Source: Myroides odoratimimus (GTDB lineage: Bacteria; Bacteroidota; Bacteroidia; Flavobacteriales; Flavobacteriaceae). Taken from it: a DNA stretch of 64,000 nucleotides. The notes below the pieces were generated by a model. The model saw only the letters and a program-made list of their open reading frames with translations. It was not told where the DNA came from and ran no database searches. A program made the translations under genes and the position numbers. Shown in pieces: positions 35,766 to 45,651 of this stretch (positions within the stretch are counted from its first letter, which is position 1; every line of letters starts with the position of its first letter). The stretch is taken from NCBI RefSeq assembly GCF_001485415.1, contig NZ_BCMQ01000012.1, forward strand, positions 1-64,000. The letters run 5' to 3'.

Positions 35766-36821
35766 ATGGAAAAAATATTTTTTTTAGTATTCGTATTATT
35801 CTTGTCTCAAACGACAAAAGCTCAAAACCAAACGTTAAAAGAAAATGTGAATTTAGGAAGACCTGTTGTTATAGACAAGATCTTTAAAGTAAGTACTATC
35901 GATGATGTTTCAGTAGATATACCTGTTACTTTTATCAATGGAGCCGAAAAGGGGCCTACTTTTACCATTATAGCGGGAATTCACGGAATGGAGTATCCCA
36001 CGATACTATCTCTTTTGGAAATTAAGAAAGAAATAGACCCAAACAAATTAAAAGGTAATCTGATTATCATACCGATTGTTAATGTAGAACCTTTTTATAA
36101 GCGAACACCATTTATAAACCTGTTAGATAATCTTAATCTTAATCGTGTATTTCCAGGAAGCTCTACAGGAACAATTAGTGAAGTGATGGCAGATTGGATG
36201 ACCAAAGAAGTATTTGGAGTTACTGACGTATTGTTAGATATGCACGGAGGAGATGTAGGTGAAGATCTTATTCCTTTTATGTGTTATTATGACAATAAAG
36301 AATTTAAAGAGCAAACAGCACTTGCTTTGCGATTAAGTGAAATTAGTGGATTTGATACAGTGGTTTCTTATCCTTACATTCTGCCTTCTGAAAAACCTGC
36401 GATGTATGCTTTTAAGCAAGCGGTTAGGCTTGGTATTACTAGTTTAAGTATAGAAATTGGAAAATTGGGAAATTGGAATAAAGAAGAAATTTCTATGACC
36501 AAGGATGCTATTTATCGTATGATGAAGGAATTGGATATGTATGAAAATATGAATGTTAAACCTGTAGAATCGGGAAAAATCTATTACAATAGACAAGCCT
36601 ATGTATCTGTTCCTATTCAGGGAATTTTCTATAGTGATGTAAAAGCTGGGGAGAAGATAACTAAAAACCAGCAGATTGGTTATATTACTGATATATTTGG
36701 AAACGAAATTCAAAAAATAACCGCTCCAGAGAGTGGTACTGTTCTTTATAAGATTGGTACTCCTCCTGTTAATAAAGGAGAAACATTGTTTTGTATTGGT
36801 TATCAAGTACAGGATAATTAG
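35766..36821 (+). CDS. secreted succinylglutamate desuccinylase/aspartoacylase family protein
   Basis: 351 aa. Signal peptide (about 1-19, TTKAQ). M14-like zinc carboxypeptidase fold: IIAGIHGMEYPT gives His and Glu ligands (about residues 75-79), LNLNRVFPGS is the substrate segment, and LLDMHGGDVGEDLIPF gives the third ligand His. The C-terminal beta domain (about 260-345) resembles AstE-like tails. It removes an acyl group from an amine substrate that I cannot name. It is intact and isolated within the decayed element. Confidence 0.82.
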   Translation: MEKIFFLVFVLFLSQTTKAQNQTLKENVNLGRPVVIDKIFKVSTIDDVSVDIPVTFINGAEKGPTFTIIAGIHGMEYPTILSLLEIKKEIDPNKLKGNLIIIPIVNVEPFYKRTPFINLLDNLNLNRVFPGSSTGTISEVMADWMTKEVFGVTDVLLDMHGGDVGEDLIPFMCYYDNKEFKEQTALALRLSEISGFDTVVSYPYILPSEKPAMYAFKQAVRLGITSLSIEIGKLGNWNKEEISMTKDAIYRMMKELDMYENMNVKPVESGKIYYNRQAYVSVPIQGIFYSDVKAGEKITKNQQIGYITDIFGNEIQKITAPESGTVLYKIGTPPVNKGETLFCIGYQVQDN

Positions 36822-37290
36822 TATGTATTATTTTTAAAAAAAACATATTTGAGTAAGTGAACACTTTGTTAATTGTTATCAAAATGGCATAAATCCCTAT
36901 GCAATTAGTATAAACATAGTTTTTTTAAAAAGGTATTTTTGTACAAATTAATCAGAGTGGACTAAAAAAGATATAAAGAAACATATTTCTATTGAAGATC
37001 TTAATTGAGATTCTACTATTTCTCATTCTTCAAAACAAACAAATATTGTTTTTAATATTTGGAATAACAATATTCCACTTGATAATTTAGAAGCATATTT
37101 AAAGAATTATCCTGATTAAAAAAAACATACAAAATATAGAAGATTAATATCATTATATGATTATAAATCATACAATTAATGAGAATTATGACTTAGATAA
37201 TAAAGACAAGTATATCCTTTACATTCCATTATTAAGTATTTCAAATGTTCTATTTTTATCTTAGTTGTTTAACCTAAAAAAACAACTATC
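36822..37290. other. eroded stretch with a possible gene remnant
   Basis: One plus-strand frame from about 36955 to 37182 reads WTKKDIKKHISIEDLN, stop, TNIVFNIWNNNIPLDNLEAY, stop, KKHTKYRRLISLYDYKSYN. Only two stops in 75 codons of protein-like sequence suggest a recently dead gene of unknown family. No terminator or strong promoter is seen. Confidence 0.35.
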
Positions 37291-37545
37291 ATGGAAAATC
37301 AAATCACAAAAGAAGATTTAAGATTGTTTGCTCAAACAATTATTGGAGAGCTAAAAGAAATCTTAGTTAAGCAAAACAAAGAAGCTTCTCTTGATTGGGT
37401 AAAGGCAAAAGTAGCAAGGCAATTACTTAGTATTTCAGCAGCTTCACTTCAAACACTTCGCATTAGTGGAAAACTACGATACAGAAAAATACTTGGCTCC
37501 TATTATTACAATAGAGCGGATATTGATAATCTTTTTAAGGAATAG
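37291..37545 (+). CDS. helix-turn-helix protein, excisionase-like
   Basis: 84 aa. Lys/Glu-rich N-terminal helix, then a MerR-like winged helix (DWVKAKVARQLLSISAASLQTLRISGKLRYRKILGSYYYNRADIDNLFKE, residues about 35-84, given here as the domain) characteristic of ICE-borne HTH_17/excisionase-like proteins in Bacteroidota. Confidence 0.7.
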   Translation: MENQITKEDLRLFAQTIIGELKEILVKQNKEASLDWVKAKVARQLLSISAASLQTLRISGKLRYRKILGSYYYNRADIDNLFKE

Positions 37546-37549
37546 TATT

Positions 37550-37858
37550 ATGAGTATATCAAATAAACTACTTCGTTATATAGTAGAGCTTAAAAATGAT
37601 GCTAAACTCAATGTTTGGCATTTTGCTCTACTGCTGGGTATTGTTCAGTTTGCATTTATACAAAAACAATGTAAACTAATTAGAATAAGTAGACGTAAAT
37701 TGATGAAATACGCTCATATTACTACACTTCCTACTTATCATAAATACTTAAAAGAACTCCAAGAATTGGGTTATATCAAATATACTCCCTCGTATCACCC
37801 TGACATGCGTAGTACAGTTGAATTATTGCATAAAAGCTTAGATTGTACGAGGGAGTAA
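37550..37858 (+). CDS. small ICE-associated protein, predicted DNA-binding
   Basis: 102 aa from the ATG at 37550. A longer reading from 37466 overlaps the upstream gene by 80 bp and is not preferred. Contains RISRRKLMKYAHITTLPTYH followed by KYLKELQELGYIKYTPSYHP, a winged-helix-like pattern (about 45-85). It starts 4 bp after the HTH gene, so the two form an operon. Such pairs sit beside integrases in flavobacterial elements and probably help excision control. The function is not established. Confidence 0.6.
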   Translation: MSISNKLLRYIVELKNDAKLNVWHFALLLGIVQFAFIQKQCKLIRISRRKLMKYAHITTLPTYHKYLKELQELGYIKYTPSYHPDMRSTVELLHKSLDCTRE

Positions 37859-37864
37859 TGACTA

Positions 37865-39187
37865 TTAAACTAACTTAGTTACAATATCTATTAACTGAGT
37901 TAGTTTTTCTTGATTAAGATCTAGTGACTCAAGCTTTTCAACTAAACTCTTATATTCTGAAGTTCTCTTAGTAGCTTGCCCTTCTAACTTGCCTTTTAAA
38001 ATCTGCATTTCACTCTTGATAGCTTCCTCTTCAGTTAGAGCGTATTCCTCTGTTTGTTTAACAGAGTGATGACCCAACATTTCTTTTACCACATGAATAG
38101 GTACCCCATTGCCAAGAGTTACAGTACTACCAAAAGTTCTTCTTGCTTTATGAGTATTTAGCTCACTAATTTCACATAGTGAAGAAATCTCCTTTAAATA
38201 GGCATTCATCTTTTGATTAGAACGAACAGGAAGAACTACATCTTTTCCAATACAATCAGGATGATCTTTATACTTATCCATTATCTCAATAGCTTTAGGA
38301 AGTAAAGGGATAATAATATTAGCATCCGTTTTTTGTCTATTGGTTCTTATCCACAAATTACCTTCTATGTCTTTAGTAATATCACTTTTCTGAAGTTTAA
38401 ATACATCAATGTACGCAAGTCCTGTGTAACACTGAAATACAAATACATCTCTTACAATAGATAGTCTTTCATTATTAATCTCTTTTTTCTCTAAAATAGA
38501 AAGCTCCTGTTTACTCAAAGGCTTTTTATTAAGCTTAGTCTTCTTAGGCTTGTATTGTGCAAAAGGATTAGAAGGAATAATTCCTTTTGCAACGGCTCTT
38601 AAAACAATCTTTTTAAAGTTCGAGATATACTTTATAGCCGTATTGTTAGAACACGCTCTAACGGTCTTTAAATAGTGTTCATATTCAAGGATAAACTCAT
38701 GATCAAGTTCTCTGAACTCAATATCATCTTTGTTGTAAACCTTTTTAATAAACTCTCCTACATGAGACCTTGCTGTTACATATCTCTCATAGGTACCAGG
38801 AGCATACTCTCTAGGAACTAGTTCCAAAATTTCATCATTGTGCTTTTGAAACTCCACTAAGACTTTACTCTTATCAGATCCTTTACCTTGAACAAAGTCC
38901 ATTAATACAGATACTGTAATAGGTTGCCCACTACTTACAAGTTCTAATTTGTAATGATTAATCTTAGATACGATTGTATCCAATAGAAAATTAAGGGTTC
39001 TAGCATCTTCTTTCGTGCCACTTGCCCGACCTGCCCTCTGGTTCCATCTATTGATATCCCATTTTTGGCTAATGGAAGTCTCTCTAGCGATTCCATCTAC
39101 AATGATTCTAAGGTAAACCATCCTTAAATCACCTCCATCTCTTCCTTTTTTAAGGAAAAAACTAATTGATAAGCGTTTTTCTAGCAT
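37865..39187 (-). CDS. tyrosine recombinase/integrase
   Basis: 440 aa, usual length. N-terminal Arm-binding and SAM-like core-binding domains (about 1-210), catalytic domain (about 220-400). Conserved His-Arg in NTHKARRTFGS, LGHHSV, and the Tyr nucleophile in TEEYALTEEEA. The first catalytic Arg position reads TGLAYIDV rather than TGLR, as in IntDOT-like Bacteroidota integrases. The gene ends 6 bp from the convergent ICE gene at 37858 and lies beside tRNA-Ser, its probable target. The C-terminal 40 residues form a coiled coil. Confidence 0.92.
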   Translation of the reverse strand: MLEKRLSISFFLKKGRDGGDLRMVYLRIIVDGIARETSISQKWDINRWNQRAGRASGTKEDARTLNFLLDTIVSKINHYKLELVSSGQPITVSVLMDFVQGKGSDKSKVLVEFQKHNDEILELVPREYAPGTYERYVTARSHVGEFIKKVYNKDDIEFRELDHEFILEYEHYLKTVRACSNNTAIKYISNFKKIVLRAVAKGIIPSNPFAQYKPKKTKLNKKPLSKQELSILEKKEINNERLSIVRDVFVFQCYTGLAYIDVFKLQKSDITKDIEGNLWIRTNRQKTDANIIIPLLPKAIEIMDKYKDHPDCIGKDVVLPVRSNQKMNAYLKEISSLCEISELNTHKARRTFGSTVTLGNGVPIHVVKEMLGHHSVKQTEEYALTEEEAIKSEMQILKGKLEGQATKRTSEYKSLVEKLESLDLNQEKLTQLIDIVTKLV

Positions 39188-39294
39188 AATTCAACTGTTT
39201 AAAATTAGTAATAAATGTCGAATTAAAACACTCAAAAATCAAGATGTAAATCTCTTTAACCCCTTACTATCACTAGGATTTAGCTAATTTTTGT

Positions 39295-39323
39295 GGCGCA
39301 GGACAGAACATTCTCTCTGCGCC
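39295..39323. other. hairpin between integrase and tRNA-Ser
   Basis: GGCGCAG pairs with CTGCGCC across a 15-nt loop in the 273-bp gap; GC-rich in an AT-rich region. It could be part of the attachment or excision region. Confidence 0.4.
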
Positions 39324-39383
39324 ATGAATTAAGCGATTCCTTATGAGCATTTTTGAAAAAAATGCGATAGGGCTAAAAAAGAA

Positions 39384-39416
39384 AAAACCTATAATTCATT
39401 GAGAATCATAGGTTTT
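39384..39416. terminator. terminator of the tRNA-Ser transcript
   Basis: AAAACCTAT pairs with ATAGGTTTT, with an inner ATTC/GAAT pair; 45 bp after the 3' end of the tRNA on the minus strand. Confidence 0.65.
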
Positions 39417-39460
39417 AAGCTGTTTTGATGACTTTTAAAAAGTTATCATTTATAATTTCG

Positions 39461-39545
39461 CGGAGAAAGAGGGATTCGAACCCCCGGACCTGTTACAGTC
39501 AACGGTTTTCAAGACCGCCGCATTCGACCACTCTGCCATTTCTCC
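39461..39545 (-). tRNA. tRNA-Ser (anticodon UGA)
   Basis: Class II tRNA. Acceptor stem GGAGAAA/TTTCTCC, D-arm with GCAGAGTGGTCGAATGC, anticodon loop CTTGAAA (anticodon TGA), long variable arm typical of tRNA-Ser, T-arm GGGGGTTCGAATCCC, discriminator G; CCA is not encoded. The integrase gene faces its 3' end, so this gene is the likely attachment site of the element to its left. Confidence 0.95.
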
Positions 39546-39688
39546 AGTGGTCTGCATTACTTCCGTATTGCGAGTGCAAATATAGACACTTCCTTCAATT
39601 CTGCAAAAAAATATATACTAAAAAACACACTTTTTTTTTAGTAATAAAACTAACTCTCTCGGCATGAAATATTTATAAAGAATAAAAA

Positions 39689-39723
39689 AAGGTCTTAATA
39701 AGTAAAAAACTTATCAAGACCTT
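39689..39723 (-). terminator. terminator of the ftsK-lolA-lptF-ribB operon
   Basis: AAGGTCTT-AATAAGT pairs with ACTTAT-CAAGACCTT (one bulge) around AAAAA; minus strand ends in a T7 run. Confidence 0.8.
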
Positions 39724-39754
39724 CTTATTCTAACTCTAAAAACTAATTATACTA

Positions 39755-40888
39755 TTAGTAATTGATATATTCAGTGATTTCTAAACCATATCCTGTCATC
39801 CCTACTCTTTTGCCTTGAGCAGAATTAGACAACAACTTAATCTTAGAAATATTTAAGTCATGTAATATCTGCGCTCCGATACCGAAGTCTTTTTCATCTC
39901 CAGATAACTTAGGTGTATCAAGATCTAACTTCGCTCCAGAGTTTTTAAGTACAGCTAATCTATTTAAAAGACTTGCATTGTGATCTTCTTGATTAATAAA
40001 TAAGATCGCTCCTTTATCCCCTTCGTTAATCTTAGCAAACGTATTCTCCATACGAATGCTTAATTTACCACTTAAGGCATCTAAGATATCATTATTACCG
40101 ATCGTTGAATTAATACGTGTTAAAACAGCCTCATCAGCATTCCAATCTCCTTTAGTCAAAGCGATATGCACTTGTCCATTTGTATTCTGTTGATACGCTC
40201 TTAATCTAAAAGTGCCATATTTAGTTTCTAATTCGAAGTCTTCTTTCTTTTCGATTAAGCTATCGTGCTTCATACGATAAGCCACAAGAGCTTCAATAGA
40301 TATAATTTTTAAGTCCCATTTCTTCGCTACATCCATTAACTGTGGTAGTCTAGCCATAGAACCATCTTCATTTAAAATCTCTACTAAGATACCTGCTGGT
40401 TTAAACCCTGCCAGTCTTGAGATATCAACTGCAGCCTCAGTATGCCCTGTTCTTCTCAGTACACCACCCTCTTTAGCAATCAATGGGAAGATATGTCCTG
40501 GACGACCAAGATCTTCTCCTGTAGTCTCTTCTTTTACCAATGATTCTATTGTCTTAGCACGGTCATATACAGAGATACCTGTCGTACATCCATGTCCTTT
40601 TAAGTCTATAGATACTGTAAATGCTGTCTGGTGAAGTACAGTATTATTAGTTACCATCGGATGCAAGTCTAATTCTTGACATCTCTCTTTAGTAAGGGGA
40701 GCACAAATAAGTCCACGTCCATGAGTGGCCATAAAATTGATCATCTCTGGAGTAACCATTTCTGCAGCAGCGATAAAATCGCCTTCGTTTTCACGATCCT
40801 CATCATCTACCACTATGATTACTTTTCCTGCTTTGATATCTTCAATAGCTTCCTCGATAGTGTTTAATTGAATGTGATTATGTGACAT
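39755..40888 (-). CDS. ribB: 3,4-dihydroxy-2-butanone-4-phosphate synthase with degenerate GTP cyclohydrolase II domain
   Basis: 377 aa RibBA architecture. RibB domain 1-205 is complete, with [11 protein letters not shown] (acidic Mg site), [17 protein letters not shown] and [11 protein letters not shown]. It makes dihydroxybutanone phosphate from ribulose 5-phosphate for riboflavin. The C-terminal RibA-like domain (about 215-375) keeps the fold outline but has no cysteines, so the zinc site of GTP cyclohydrolase II is missing and this half is probably not catalytic. It is last in a four-gene operon with lptF, lolA and ftsK. Confidence 0.92.
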   Translation of the reverse strand: MSHNHIQLNTIEEAIEDIKAGKVIIVVDDEDRENEGDFIAAAEMVTPEMINFMATHGRGLICAPLTKERCQELDLHPMVTNNTVLHQTAFTVSIDLKGHGCTTGISVYDRAKTIESLVKEETTGEDLGRPGHIFPLIAKEGGVLRRTGHTEAAVDISRLAGFKPAGILVEILNEDGSMARLPQLMDVAKKWDLKIISIEALVAYRMKHDSLIEKKEDFELETKYGTFRLRAYQQNTNGQVHIALTKGDWNADEAVLTRINSTIGNNDILDALSGKLSIRMENTFAKINEGDKGAILFINQEDHNASLLNRLAVLKNSGAKLDLDTPKLSGDEKDFGIGAQILHDLNISKIKLLSNSAQGKRVGMTGYGLEITEYINY

Positions 40889-40913
40889 TATAGTTGTATT
40901 TTGTTGTTTTGTA

Positions 40914-42374
40914 TTATTTCTTTTTTTGTTGTCTTTTTGATTTTAAAGCAACAAATAAATCTTTAAATGTATCTAACGATAGACTAAAGCTAACATCTCC
41001 ATTATCCCTTGTAGCCTTATACGTTAAATATATAGCCAATGGAGTAAGAACTAAAGATCCTATCCACCCTCCAAAGAATGGGATAATTCCATCCTCCTGA
41101 GCCATCTTTCTTCCAAAAGTATTTATAAAGTGATAAGTAATAAAGATACCTACTGCAAATACAATTGGCAAACCAATCCCCCCTTTTCGAATAATAGCTC
41201 CCAATGGTGCTCCAATATAGAACATCAGGAAACACGAAAAGGCAATCACAAACTTCTCGTATAGAGCTAACCAGTGATCATTTATCTTCTTTACTTGATT
41301 TAATATAGAAAGGTCATTACTCTCTGTATTAAAGCTAATGTTATTCGTATAATCTATCGCTGACTGTAAGATTCTACTCTGATTATCATAAGAAAAATCC
41401 TTTATTAAGTCAGCATCCGCTATTTCTATTTTTGCAATAGTATCATTACTAGAAGGTTGTCGTTCCATAGACAACAGATTTCCTAATCTCAAAGTTAGGT
41501 TATCTGTATTAGATGCTTTCTCTACATTCATAGATCGTTGAAGAGAGTCTATCGTATAGTTTAGCTCCTTTATATTCAGCATACCATACGTATTGGTAAT
41601 CTTATCCTCATCTTTCCCCTCATCTTGAAAACTACTCAAATCAATATTCATCGTATATTTTTCAAAAGAAGTTTTGATAAACGGCTCTTTCTTCTGTTCT
41701 TCATAGTTCTTCGCTACTACATCATCATAGTAGTTACCATCGAATAAGTGAAGCTTTAAGATATTAGACGTTTCTTCTGTTTCTAGTTCTCCATTTACTG
41801 ATCTAATCACCGTCTTATTTTCATATCCAGAACTAGACTTGACATGCATCGTTACATTATCTAAATACTGACCTTTATCTCCAGTCTTATTATCTACCTT
41901 AATGTTGACCTGTCCTAAATCATTAAACTGCCCAGCGGCTATTGCCATAGCTGGTTTTGTTTGAATAATTTCTTTTCGAAGATTTAAAAAACGATATTCC
42001 GCCTTTGGAATAACATCATTCGCAAACCAAAATGATACTCCTGCTAATATAAATATGAATATAGACAATGGACGCATCGCTCTCTGAAGAGAGATTCCTG
42101 ATGCCTTCATCGCTGCGAACTCATAGTTCTCTGCAAAGCTACCAAAGGTCATAATAGATGCTAATAGCACTGACAAGGGCAATACCAAGGGTACCATCTT
42201 AGGTGAATAGAACAGTAAGAACTGAACAATCACGATCAAATCAAGATCCTTTCCTGCTAATTCTGAGATGAATAACCACACCCCTTGTAGGATAAAAATA
42301 AAGTATAAAATAGCGAACACTGTTAGCAGCGTCGATATAAAGCTTTTTAAAATATAACGGTCAAGTAATTTCAC
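40914..42374 (-). CDS. LptF/LptG family LPS-export permease
   Basis: 486 aa. GTG start (42372-42374); no ATG fits. Six membrane segments: three at the N-terminus (residues about 10-130, LLDRYILKSFISTLLTVFAI, YSPKMVPLVLPLSVLLASIM) and three at the C-terminus (about 370-470), around a large periplasmic beta-jellyroll domain. It is the inner-membrane part of the ABC system that extracts LPS from the membrane for the Lpt bridge. The gene starts 8 bp after lolA and 25 bp before ribB. LptF versus LptG cannot be decided. Confidence 0.9.
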   Translation of the reverse strand: MKLLDRYILKSFISTLLTVFAILYFIFILQGVWLFISELAGKDLDLIVIVQFLLFYSPKMVPLVLPLSVLLASIMTFGSFAENYEFAAMKASGISLQRAMRPLSIFIFILAGVSFWFANDVIPKAEYRFLNLRKEIIQTKPAMAIAAGQFNDLGQVNIKVDNKTGDKGQYLDNVTMHVKSSSGYENKTVIRSVNGELETEETSNILKLHLFDGNYYDDVVAKNYEEQKKEPFIKTSFEKYTMNIDLSSFQDEGKDEDKITNTYGMLNIKELNYTIDSLQRSMNVEKASNTDNLTLRLGNLLSMERQPSSNDTIAKIEIADADLIKDFSYDNQSRILQSAIDYTNNISFNTESNDLSILNQVKKINDHWLALYEKFVIAFSCFLMFYIGAPLGAIIRKGGIGLPIVFAVGIFITYHFINTFGRKMAQEDGIIPFFGGWIGSLVLTPLAIYLTYKATRDNGDVSFSLSLDTFKDLFVALKSKRQQKKK

Positions 42375-42382
42375 TTAAATCT

Positions 42383-43021
42383 TTAATCTATATTGTTGAT
42401 GTAATAATTAGGGTACAACGACTGTGTAAAGGTAAAATGATTTTTCGACATTGACTGATTTGTTTTAAAAGAATTAACCGTCAGTGTTGATTTAGAACCG
42501 TCTTTATTTACTTGAATCTTGTTATAGATATCTTTCGTTGCCGTATCTATCCCTAGATATACCTCTTTTATAACAGATTTTTTATCCGTAGGTATTAGTT
42601 TTATATACTGTACTTTCTTCCCATCTACATTCTGTAGAATATCCCACTGAAATGTATATCCTTGATTAAAGAAAGTCAGCATCTGAGAAGGCAATATTCC
42701 ATCTGCATTTTTCTCATTAAACTTAGAGACTGTCACCTCTTCATCTTCATCCGAGATAGTATATATCTTCTTGCCATCATATATCTTCTTTATTCCCATA
42801 AATGTCAGGTTATAAAGGTCTTTCTTTAGATCCAGATGTCCTTTGCCATCGAAGTCTTTATTAGCCCCTTTTTGATTAAAAGAAAAGTCGATTGAGATAT
42901 TCTCATACCCATTTATCTTCTTCGTTACTTCTAACAAATAATTCTTAGCTCGTTGACTACTCTGTGCATTTGCTGAAAAAGCAAATAGTACTATTCCTAT
43001 AAGTGCAATAATCTTTCTCAT
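42383..43021 (-). CDS. lolA: LolA-like outer-membrane lipoprotein carrier
   Basis: 212 aa. Signal peptide 1-19 (FAFSANAQ). The mature part is the LolA half-barrel (ISIDFSFNQKGANKDFDGKGHLDLKKDLY, GIKKIYDGKKIYTISDEDEEVTVS). It carries lipoproteins through the periplasm from LolCDE to the outer membrane. It is 9 bp after ftsK in the same operon. Confidence 0.88.
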   Translation of the reverse strand: MRKIIALIGIVLFAFSANAQSSQRAKNYLLEVTKKINGYENISIDFSFNQKGANKDFDGKGHLDLKKDLYNLTFMGIKKIYDGKKIYTISDEDEEVTVSKFNEKNADGILPSQMLTFFNQGYTFQWDILQNVDGKKVQYIKLIPTDKKSVIKEVYLGIDTATKDIYNKIQVNKDGSKSTLTVNSFKTNQSMSKNHFTFTQSLYPNYYINNID

Positions 43022-43030
43022 TCTATTTCT

Positions 43031-45541
43031 TTAATTGTTGTTTTCTTCATTATCAAAAAACTGATCTAAAGCCATCAAATCTGGTATATTCACTGTACGT
43101 GCCTTACTTCCTTCGAAAGGCCCTACAATACCGGCAGCCTCTAACTGATCAATTAATCTACCTGCACGATTATAACCTAGTTTTAACTTTCTTTGTAACA
43201 ATGAAGCTGACCCTTGCTGTGCTGTAACGATGATAGCTGCAGCGTCTTTAAACAGAGGATCTCTCTCACTAATATCCACATCTAAATTACTAGCTCCCTC
43301 CTCACCTACATATTCTGGTAATATATAAGCCTCTGGATAAGCCTTTTGTGCCCCTATGTACTCTGTTAGTTTTTCTACCTCTGGAGTATCTACAAAAGCA
43401 CACTGTACACGTACCAAATCATTTCCTTGTGTGTACAACATATCCCCTCTACCGATTAACTGATCTGCACCCTGCTGATCTAAGATCGTACGAGAGTCTA
43501 TTTTAGAAGTAACTCTAAAAGCTACACGTGCTGGGAAGTTCGCTTTAATAATACCAGTAATAACGTTTACAGATGGTCTCTGTGTAGCGATAATTAAGTG
43601 AATACCAATAGCACGAGCCAACTGAGCTAAACGTGCGATAGGCGTCTCTACCTCCTTACCTGCTGTCATAATCAAATCTGCAAACTCATCCACTACTAAT
43701 ACGATATAAGGCAAGAAGCGGTGTCCATTCTCAGGATTTAACTTGCGCTGTTTGAATTTCTCGTTGTATTCCTTGATGTTTCTAACCATTGCATCTTTTA
43801 GTAGCGTATAACGGTTATCCATCTCTATACACAGAGAATTCAGCGTATTAATAACTTTCGTATTATCTGTTATAATAGCATCTTCCGAATTAGGCAATTT
43901 AGCTAAATAATGTCGTTCTATTTTATTAAATAAAGTTAATTCTACTTTCTTTGGGTCAACTAATACGAACTTCACTTCGGCTGGGTGCTTTTTATACAGA
44001 AGCGATGTCAATAGAGCGTTCAGTCCTACAGACTTACCTTGTCCTGTAGCCCCTGCCATCAGAAGGTGAGGCATTTTTGCTAAATCTACTACGAAGGTCT
44101 CATTCGAAATCGTCTTACCAAGTGCCACTGGTAACTCCATTTCAGCACTTTGGAATTTAGGAGAAGCTATCACACTTCTCATGGACACAATAGAAGGACT
44201 GTTATTAGGTACTTCGATACCTATCGTTCCTCTACCTGGTATGGGTGCAATAATACGGATACCTAATGCAGATAAAGAAAGAGCAATATCATCTTCTAAG
44301 TTCTTAATCTTCGAAATACGAATACCTGCCTCTGGCACGATCTCATATAGTGTAACAGTAGGTCCTACAGTAGCCTTAATCTGAGCAATATCGATCTTAT
44401 AGTTACGCAGGGTGTCTACGATTCTATTCTTATTCTCTTCTAATTCTTCTTGATTAATCGTAATTCCAGAACCACTGTATTCTTTCAATAATTCAATAGA
44501 AGGAAACTGATAATTAGACAACTCTAATGTAGGATCAAACTCTCCAAAGTCTTGAACCAATCTAGCCGCTAGATTCTCTTCTAAACTTCCTTCGTCTTTT
44601 ATTTCTTCAATAACGAAGTCATTAGCACCTGCTTCCTTAGCAGTCACAGATTCTACCTTCTCTACGTTTGGCTTTGGATTTTTATGATCTAATACTAACT
44701 CAGAGCTATGTTCTATCGTCGGTTTAATATTCTTTGGTTCTACTATAGCAGACTTAGGAGACTCTGGTTGCTCATAGATACTAAAGTCTTCTTCTTTAAC
44801 AGGTGTTTCCTGCTTAGCAGACGGTGCTTCTACCTCCTTATTCGCTACTGCTACAGGTTCTGCATTTACCTGATTTGCTTGTCCATTATTATCGAAGTCA
44901 GCAGGAGTCTCTATATGTTTCTTTTTAAACTTCTTAAAGAACGCTGGTAACCCTTCTAATCCTTGACGAATAGAAGTAGGTGATAATTTAAATCTAAACA
45001 GCGCAAAAGCAATCGCAAAGAATAACAATAACAATACCGTACCAGCTGTACCTAGATAATCTACAAAGTACAGATTTAACTCATATCCTACTGTCCCTCC
45101 TAAAAGAGGATTACTGCTCCAGAAAAAACCTAAGAAAACAGATAGCAATAACATTGAGAACAAGTCCCAGAAAATCACTTTCTTGATTCTTCTAGCTGGT
45201 ATAGTGAAAAAGGCATAAATACCTGAATGAACTAATAACTTTGCAAAAAAGAAAGACGCTACTCCGAAGCCTTGATATACAAATAGGTGAGCTAGATATG
45301 CCCCTAGTTTACCTAACCAGTTAGCCACCTCAGCCTGTCTATCTCCTAATAATTCTAAATTACTCTGATCTTCTATCCCTGTGATTAAATAGGATATAAA
45401 ACTCAACGTTAGTGCGATACCACTGATGATTAACAGTATAGTGATTAAGAATCGGCTATTGATATGTATCGTTGTATCAAATCGTTTGGCCGTACTCGTT
45501 GATTTTGTAGTTTTCTTTTTTGTTGTATTTTCTTTTTCCAT
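43031..45541 (-). CDS. ftsK: FtsK/SpoIIIE family DNA translocase
   Basis: 836 aa from the ATG at 45541 (MEKENTTKKK); a TTG 18 bp upstream is possible. Four N-terminal membrane segments (about 30-190), a Pro/Glu/Lys-rich linker (about 210-340), then the alpha/beta motor: Walker A in AGATGQGKSVGLNALL, Walker B in YIVLVVDEFADLIM, and ATQRPSVNVITG. The C-terminal gamma winged helix (about 765-825, SASLLQRKLKLGYNRAGRLID) reads KOPS-like DNA signals. It coordinates chromosome segregation with septum closure. First gene of the operon. Confidence 0.95.
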   Translation of the reverse strand: MEKENTTKKKTTKSTSTAKRFDTTIHINSRFLITILLIISGIALTLSFISYLITGIEDQSNLELLGDRQAEVANWLGKLGAYLAHLFVYQGFGVASFFFAKLLVHSGIYAFFTIPARRIKKVIFWDLFSMLLLSVFLGFFWSSNPLLGGTVGYELNLYFVDYLGTAGTVLLLLFFAIAFALFRFKLSPTSIRQGLEGLPAFFKKFKKKHIETPADFDNNGQANQVNAEPVAVANKEVEAPSAKQETPVKEEDFSIYEQPESPKSAIVEPKNIKPTIEHSSELVLDHKNPKPNVEKVESVTAKEAGANDFVIEEIKDEGSLEENLAARLVQDFGEFDPTLELSNYQFPSIELLKEYSGSGITINQEELEENKNRIVDTLRNYKIDIAQIKATVGPTVTLYEIVPEAGIRISKIKNLEDDIALSLSALGIRIIAPIPGRGTIGIEVPNNSPSIVSMRSVIASPKFQSAEMELPVALGKTISNETFVVDLAKMPHLLMAGATGQGKSVGLNALLTSLLYKKHPAEVKFVLVDPKKVELTLFNKIERHYLAKLPNSEDAIITDNTKVINTLNSLCIEMDNRYTLLKDAMVRNIKEYNEKFKQRKLNPENGHRFLPYIVLVVDEFADLIMTAGKEVETPIARLAQLARAIGIHLIIATQRPSVNVITGIIKANFPARVAFRVTSKIDSRTILDQQGADQLIGRGDMLYTQGNDLVRVQCAFVDTPEVEKLTEYIGAQKAYPEAYILPEYVGEEGASNLDVDISERDPLFKDAAAIIVTAQQGSASLLQRKLKLGYNRAGRLIDQLEAAGIVGPFEGSKARTVNIPDLMALDQFFDNEENNN

Positions 45542-45600
45542 TTCCTTTTTTATTGACAATATGGCTATATTGTTTTCAACCTAATTCTTTTTATAACAAT

Positions 45601-45636
45601 AGACTGCTAGTAAATCATTCAATATACTAGCAGTCT
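45601..45636 (-). terminator. inverted repeat after tpx
   Basis: 12-bp perfect arms AGACTGCTAGTA and complement, 12-nt loop; no long T run, so terminator assignment is moderate. Confidence 0.55.
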
Positions 45637-45651
45637 ATGTATATAAAACCC

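Noticed and set aside
39425..39667. 80-aa ORF across tRNA-Ser
   Set aside because: Translation of the tRNA gene ([17 protein letters not shown]), a common false ORF.
44181..44950. Plus-strand ORFs inside ftsK
   Set aside because: Antisense shadows of a strongly conserved translocase gene.
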